Part shown: piece by piece, positions 4,712-7,669 of the stretch
How positions within the stretch are numbered: position 1 is the stretch's first letter
Layout: every line of letters starts with the position of its first letter
Translations under genes and position numbers: made by a program
Notes under the pieces: model-generated
What the model was told of the DNA's origin: nothing
What the model saw: only the letters and a program-made list of their open reading frames with translations
Databases searched by the model: none
Assembly: GCA_028875085.1 (NCBI GenBank)
Contig: JAPPFU010000125.1
Coordinates: forward strand, 1-7,669
DNA: 7,669 bases
Reading direction: 5' to 3'
Origin: Chloroflexota bacterium
GTDB taxonomy: Bacteria; Chloroflexota; Dehalococcoidia; Lucifugimonadales; Australimonadaceae

Positions 4712-6739
4712 TCAGAGCAGCAGGCCGACGCGCACGCCCGCGAGGGAGCCGCCGCGCAGGCGCTCGTACTCCTCCGTCGCCGCGCGGGCTTGGACGGCCT
4801 CCGACTCGTCGATGAGCGGGCAGAGGACGAACGACTGGCGGCCCTCGCGCGCCTGCGTTACGAGGAATGCCTCGGCGTCCTCGCGGCGCTCGGGTTGCAC
4901 GATATGCGTCCGGACGGGCGGCCTGCCGGGTGGAAGGCCGCGGATGGTGGAGACGTCCAGGTCGCCGTAGAGGGTAAGGGCGAGGGTGCGCGGGATGGGC
5001 GTGGCGGACATCACCAGCAGGTGGGGTTCGATGCCTGCGCCCGGCCCCTTGGCGCGGAGGGCGGCTCGCTGCACGACGCCGAAGCGGTGCTGCTCGTCCA
5101 CGACGGCCAGCGCCAGATTGGGCAGCGACACCTCTTCTTGGAGAAGCGCGTGCGTGCCGATGAGCAGGTCGAGCGAGCCATCTCCCGCCCGTTCGTGCAC
5201 CTCGCGCCGCGCCTTGGCGCGCAGCGAGCCGGTCAGCAGGCCGACCTCGATAGGGCGCTCGCGCCCGTCCACGCGGCAGGCGAAGCGGTGCGCCGCGCCG
5301 TCCTGTTGGTCGAGGCCGCCGAGCAGGCGACGAACGGTCATGAAATGCTGCTCCGCCAGCACCTCCGTCGGCGCCATCAACGCGCCCTGGCGTCCGTCCG
5401 CCGCGGCGGCCAGCAGCGCGGCGAGGGCGACCACCGTCTTGCCCGCGCCCACGTCGCCTTGCAACAGGCGGCTCATCGGCTTGTCCCCGCCCTCGATGTC
5501 ACGCATCACCTCGCGCAGCGCGCCCCGCTGCCCCTCGGTGAGCGTGAAGGGCAGCGAGCGGACGAACGCGGCGACGGCGGGCGAGCGCGGCGGCAGCGAG
5601 ATGCTCTTGGCGATGGAGACGCTGCGCCGCTGCGCGCCGAGCGCCAGTTGGAGCGTCAGCAGTTCGTCGAAAGCGAGGCGTTGGCGCGCCCGCTCCTTGG
5701 CCTCCTCGTCGTCCGGGTAGTGCGCTTGGAGCACCGCCTCGCCCAGCGCCGGCAGGCCGCGCCGCCGCAGCGTCTCCGCGTCGAGCGGGTCGGGCAGCGC
5801 GCCTGGGTTGCGCGCGCCCTCCGCGCCGAACAGGCGGTCGAGCGCTTCGCGCACGATGCGCCGCATCGTCCGCTGCGGCATCCGCTCCGTAGACGGATAG
5901 ACGGGCACCAGCCTGCCTGTATGGATGGAGGCGGCGGTCTCCGCGTCGTCCACCACCTCCCATTCCGGCGAGTCCATCTGCGCCCGCCCCTGGAAGACGC
6001 TCGCCTTGCCGCTGAGCACGAGGCGGACGGGGCCTGCGGCGGCGCGCTGGGCGCGTTCGAGGGCGCTGTTCAGACTGCCCGCGACCCACGGCTGCCCGAA
6101 CCACATGGCGCGGATGTTGCCCGTGTCGTCGCCCACCACCGCCTCGCTCGCCCGCAGGCGCCCCTCGCGCCCCAGCCGTAACTCGTGCGCCTCCCACAAA
6201 GTAACGACGATGGTCTGCTCCTCGCCGGGGCGCACCTGAGCGACGGAGCGCCGCCGCGAGTAGTCGAGGTGGCGGTTGGGGAACAGGAACACCAAGTCGC
6301 GGACGGCGCGCACGCCTAGTCGCGCCAGGCGGGGGCGGTTCGCCGCCGTAACGGCGCGCAGCACGGATACGTCGGCGTCTAGGTCGAAGCGCGGCGCGGG
6401 CGCAGGAGCGGCTTTGCGCGGACGCTTGGCGTCGGGAGCGGCCTTACGCCCGCGCAGCGGGAGCGCGGGTGGCGGCGCTGCCGCCCCGATGATGCGCCCG
6501 ACCTCCTCGCTCCAGCGCTTGCGGCGCGGCGGGTCGAGGGCGGCGTAGTCGACGGCCAGCATCCCCCGGTCGGCCAGCGCGCGCAGTGCCGCGTCTCCGC
6601 CCTGCGCGTCGGCGCCGAGCGTGCGCAGGAAGGCGTCGAGGCCGCCGATGACGGTCTTGTCCGCGTAGCCGCCCTGCGCCTCGCTCACGAGTATCTTGCG
6701 CAGCGCCTCGAGCTTGTCCGCTGTGCTCGCGCTAGTCAC
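4712..6739 (-). CDS. recG: RecG N-terminal part (wedge domain and helicase domain 1)
   Basis: This is the 675-residue product expected if the TGA terminates. Domains in order: an extra N-terminal helical region (about 1-85), an Ala/Pro/Lys/Arg linker (about 88-116), the RecG wedge/OB-fold domain (about 120-275, with FLFPNRHLDYS and GRLVPVYPSTE marking its borders), then helicase domain 1. The helicase motifs are intact: TLTEGQ (399-404), Walker A GDVGAGKT (428-435), APTEVLAEQH (456-465), GTHALLQE (528-535), Walker B DEQHRFG (548-554) and motif III SATPIPRT (578-585). It continues into the first strands of helicase domain 2 (QSFVLCPLIDES) and stops just before the HGRM segment. The N-terminal extension is absent from E. 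coli RecG but seen in some other phyla. A protein ending here could still bind forks but should not unwind DNA. The gene overlaps the synthetase gene upstream by eight bases. Confidence 0.8.
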   Translation of the reverse strand: MTSASTADKLEALRKILVSEAQGGYADKTVIGGLDAFLRTLGADAQGGDAALRALADRGMLAVDYAALDPPRRKRWSEEVGRIIGAAAPPPALPLRGRKAAPDAKRPRKAAPAPAPRFDLDADVSVLRAVTAANRPRLARLGVRAVRDLVFLFPNRHLDYSRRRSVAQVRPGEEQTIVVTLWEAHELRLGREGRLRASEAVVGDDTGNIRAMWFGQPWVAGSLNSALERAQRAAAGPVRLVLSGKASVFQGRAQMDSPEWEVVDDAETAASIHTGRLVPVYPSTERMPQRTMRRIVREALDRLFGAEGARNPGALPDPLDAETLRRRGLPALGEAVLQAHYPDDEEAKERARQRLAFDELLTLQLALGAQRRSVSIAKSISLPPRSPAVAAFVRSLPFTLTEGQRGALREVMRDIEGGDKPMSRLLQGDVGAGKTVVALAALLAAAADGRQGALMAPTEVLAEQHFMTVRRLLGGLDQQDGAAHRFACRVDGRERPIEVGLLTGSLRAKARREVHERAGDGSLDLLIGTHALLQEEVSLPNLALAVVDEQHRFGVVQRAALRAKGPGAGIEPHLLVMSATPIPRTLALTLYGDLDVSTIRGLPPGRPPVRTHIVQPERREDAEAFLVTQAREGRQSFVLCPLIDESEAVQARAATEEYERLRGGSLAGVRVGLLL

Positions 6740-7669
6740 ACCGCGCCAGCCGCTCGCGTAGTTCGCGCTTGAGCACCTTGCCGAGGTCGTTGCGGGGGAG
6801 TTCGTCGGCGAAGAAGACCTGTTCGGGGCGCTTGAAGCGGGCGAGTTCACGCTCCGCTAGCGCGAAGAGCGCCGCCTTATCGGGCGCTTGGCCGCGCTTG
6901 GGCACGATGACGGCGGCGACGCGCTCGCCCCACGTGTCGTCCGGCAGGCCGACGACCGCGCACTCCTCGACCCCCGGATGCGACAGCAGCACGTTCTCCA
7001 CCTCCTCCGGGGAGACCATCTCGCCGCCGCGCTTGATGAAATCCTTCGCCCTGCCCTCGAGGTAGATGTAGCCGTCCTCGTCCATGCGGCCCAGGTCGCC
7101 GGTGGCGAGCCAGCCGCCGGGGAGCAGGCGCTCGCCGTCCGCCTCGCCCAGGTAGCCGCGTGTTACGCGGTCGCCGCGCGCCGCGATCTCGCCCGTGACG
7201 CCAGGCGGCAGCGGCGCGCCATGCTCGTCCAGCACCGCCACCTCCACGTCGGGGAGGGGGCGGCCGATGCTGCGGAGGCGGCGGCGGCGCGTGGCGACCA
7301 CCTCCGGCAGCCCCTCCAGCACGTGGTCTTCGGGCGGAACCATCGTAATGGTGGAGGCGGTCTCCGTCTGGCCGAAGGCGTTGATGAAGCGGACATGGGG
7401 CAGGGCGGCGATAGCGCGCTCGATGAGCGGCGCGGGCATTGGCGCGCCGCCGTAGGTGAGGACGCTGAGGGCGGAGAGGTCGCGCCGGGGAAAATCGGGG
7501 TGGTCGAGAATCTGCTTGAGCATCGTCGGAACGAGCAGGGCGCGCTGGACGCGCTCGCGCTCGGCGAGTTCAAGCCACTCGGCGGCGCCGAACTGGCGCT
7601 GGACGACAAGCGTGCGCCCGCCGTAGATGGACGCGAGCGCGCTCTGGAGGCCGGCCACGTGGTAGAGCG
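6732..7669 (-). CDS. Acyl-CoA synthetase, AMP-binding family (partial, C-terminal part)
   Basis: An adenylate-forming enzyme that activates a carboxylic acid with ATP and joins it to CoA. The gene enters from the right edge, and about 311 C-terminal residues are visible. The first visible codons encode LYHVAGLQ, part of a family-typical segment. Numbering from the Val codon at 7658, motifs are TYGGAPMP (68-75), the adenine-binding NAFGQTET (93-100), GEIAARGDRVTRGYL (156-170), the ATP-binding Asp motif GWLATGDLG (182-190), the hinge region GRAKDFIKRGGEMVSPEEVE (202-221) and the catalytic-lysine motif PRNDLGKVLKREL (288-300). All key residues visible are present, so the enzyme looks active. It resembles long-chain fatty-acid or related CoA ligases. 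Chain length and substrate cannot be told, and MenE-like or aromatic acid ligases are alternatives. Its TAG stop overlaps the recG GTG start, suggesting coupled translation. Confidence 0.88.
   Translation of the reverse strand, partial: LYHVAGLQSALASIYGGRTLVVQRQFGAAEWLELAERERVQRALLVPTMLKQILDHPDFPRRDLSALSVLTYGGAPMPAPLIERAIAALPHVRFINAFGQTETASTITMVPPEDHVLEGLPEVVATRRRRLRSIGRPLPDVEVAVLDEHGAPLPPGVTGEIAARGDRVTRGYLGEADGERLLPGGWLATGDLGRMDEDGYIYLEGRAKDFIKRGGEMVSPEEVENVLLSHPGVEECAVVGLPDDTWGERVAAVIVPKRGQAPDKAALFALAERELARFKRPEQVFFADELPRNDLGKVLKRELRERLARCD

Larger units (their letters stand above)
4190..6739 (-). pseudogene. recG: ATP-dependent DNA helicase RecG, interrupted by one in-frame TGA
   Basis: RecG remodels stalled replication forks and branch-migrates Holliday junctions. 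The whole gene is one continuous frame of 849 codons (TAG at 4190-4192) apart from a TGA at 4712-4714. Family members usually read Leu-Leu-His-Gly-Arg-Met at this point. Here the codons read Leu-Leu-Leu-stop-Arg-Met, so the spacing is kept and two neighbouring codons are changed by substitution. There is no frameshift. The start is GTG 6739, inside the synthetase stop region (GTGACTAG), because the family-like N-terminus begins there. The frame stays open further upstream only as a shadow of the synthetase. If TGA terminates, the helicase loses motifs V and VI and is dead. Read-through, a sequence error and UGA recoding are the alternatives. The lack of any other damage argues for a recent change or an error. 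The identity as recG is secure. Confidence 0.85.

Noticed and set aside
4690..4714. TGA as a selenocysteine codon
   Set aside because: RecG is not a selenoprotein family, the aligned residue is Gly and not Cys, and I see no obvious stem-loop directly after the TGA.
4517..6181. 554-codon open frame on the plus strand, antisense to recG
   Set aside because: The opposite strand carries unmistakable helicase motifs over the same bases. The antisense product is a low-complexity mix of Ala, Arg, His, Leu and Glu with no recognisable domain, as GC-rich DNA often gives.
4190..6739. Frameshift as the cause of the recG break
   Set aside because: Both parts lie in the same frame, and the number of codons across the break matches the family motif, so substitution fits and an indel does not.

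Overview
A GC-rich, gene-dense bacterial window with seven protein-coding loci and no gap above about 100 bases. I see no rRNA, tRNA, CRISPR array, insertion sequence or integrase. The organism is probably a member of the Chloroflexota (Dehalococcoidia/SAR202-like). That is an inference from the long RecG N-terminal extension, the plant-type leucine-rich-repeat (LRR) lipoprotein and the ScyD/ScyE-like lipoprotein, not from any marker gene.

Layout. Bases 97-2524 (+) hold a tightly coupled pair: an amidase-signature hydrolase and a lipoprotein with a six-bladed beta-propeller. Converging on them is an LRR lipoprotein (2540-3157, -), which is clearly less GC-rich than its surroundings. Divergent from that gene is a small VOC-fold protein (3227-3688, +). 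The rest lies on the minus strand, read from right to left: a long-chain acyl-CoA synthetase-like enzyme cut by the window edge (6732-7669), then recG (4190-6739) overlapping its end by 8 bases, then, after a 90-base gap with a strong hairpin, a small two-helix membrane protein (3725-4099).

The genes do not form one recognisable pathway. There are two cell-surface lipoproteins, two or three metabolic enzymes and one DNA-repair helicase. The two coupled junctions (amidase to propeller lipoprotein, synthetase to recG) suggest two short operons.

The main anomaly is in recG. The reading frame is intact from end to end except for one in-frame TGA at 4712-4714. It replaces the glycine of the helicase His-Gly-Arg-Met segment, and the preceding codon is also changed. 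All seven genes end in TAG, and no TGA or TAA terminator is seen, which is unusual for GC-rich DNA. A nonsense mutation or sequence error is the simplest reading. The combination justifies a genome-wide look at UGA and stop-codon use. I found no convincing new multi-gene system here.
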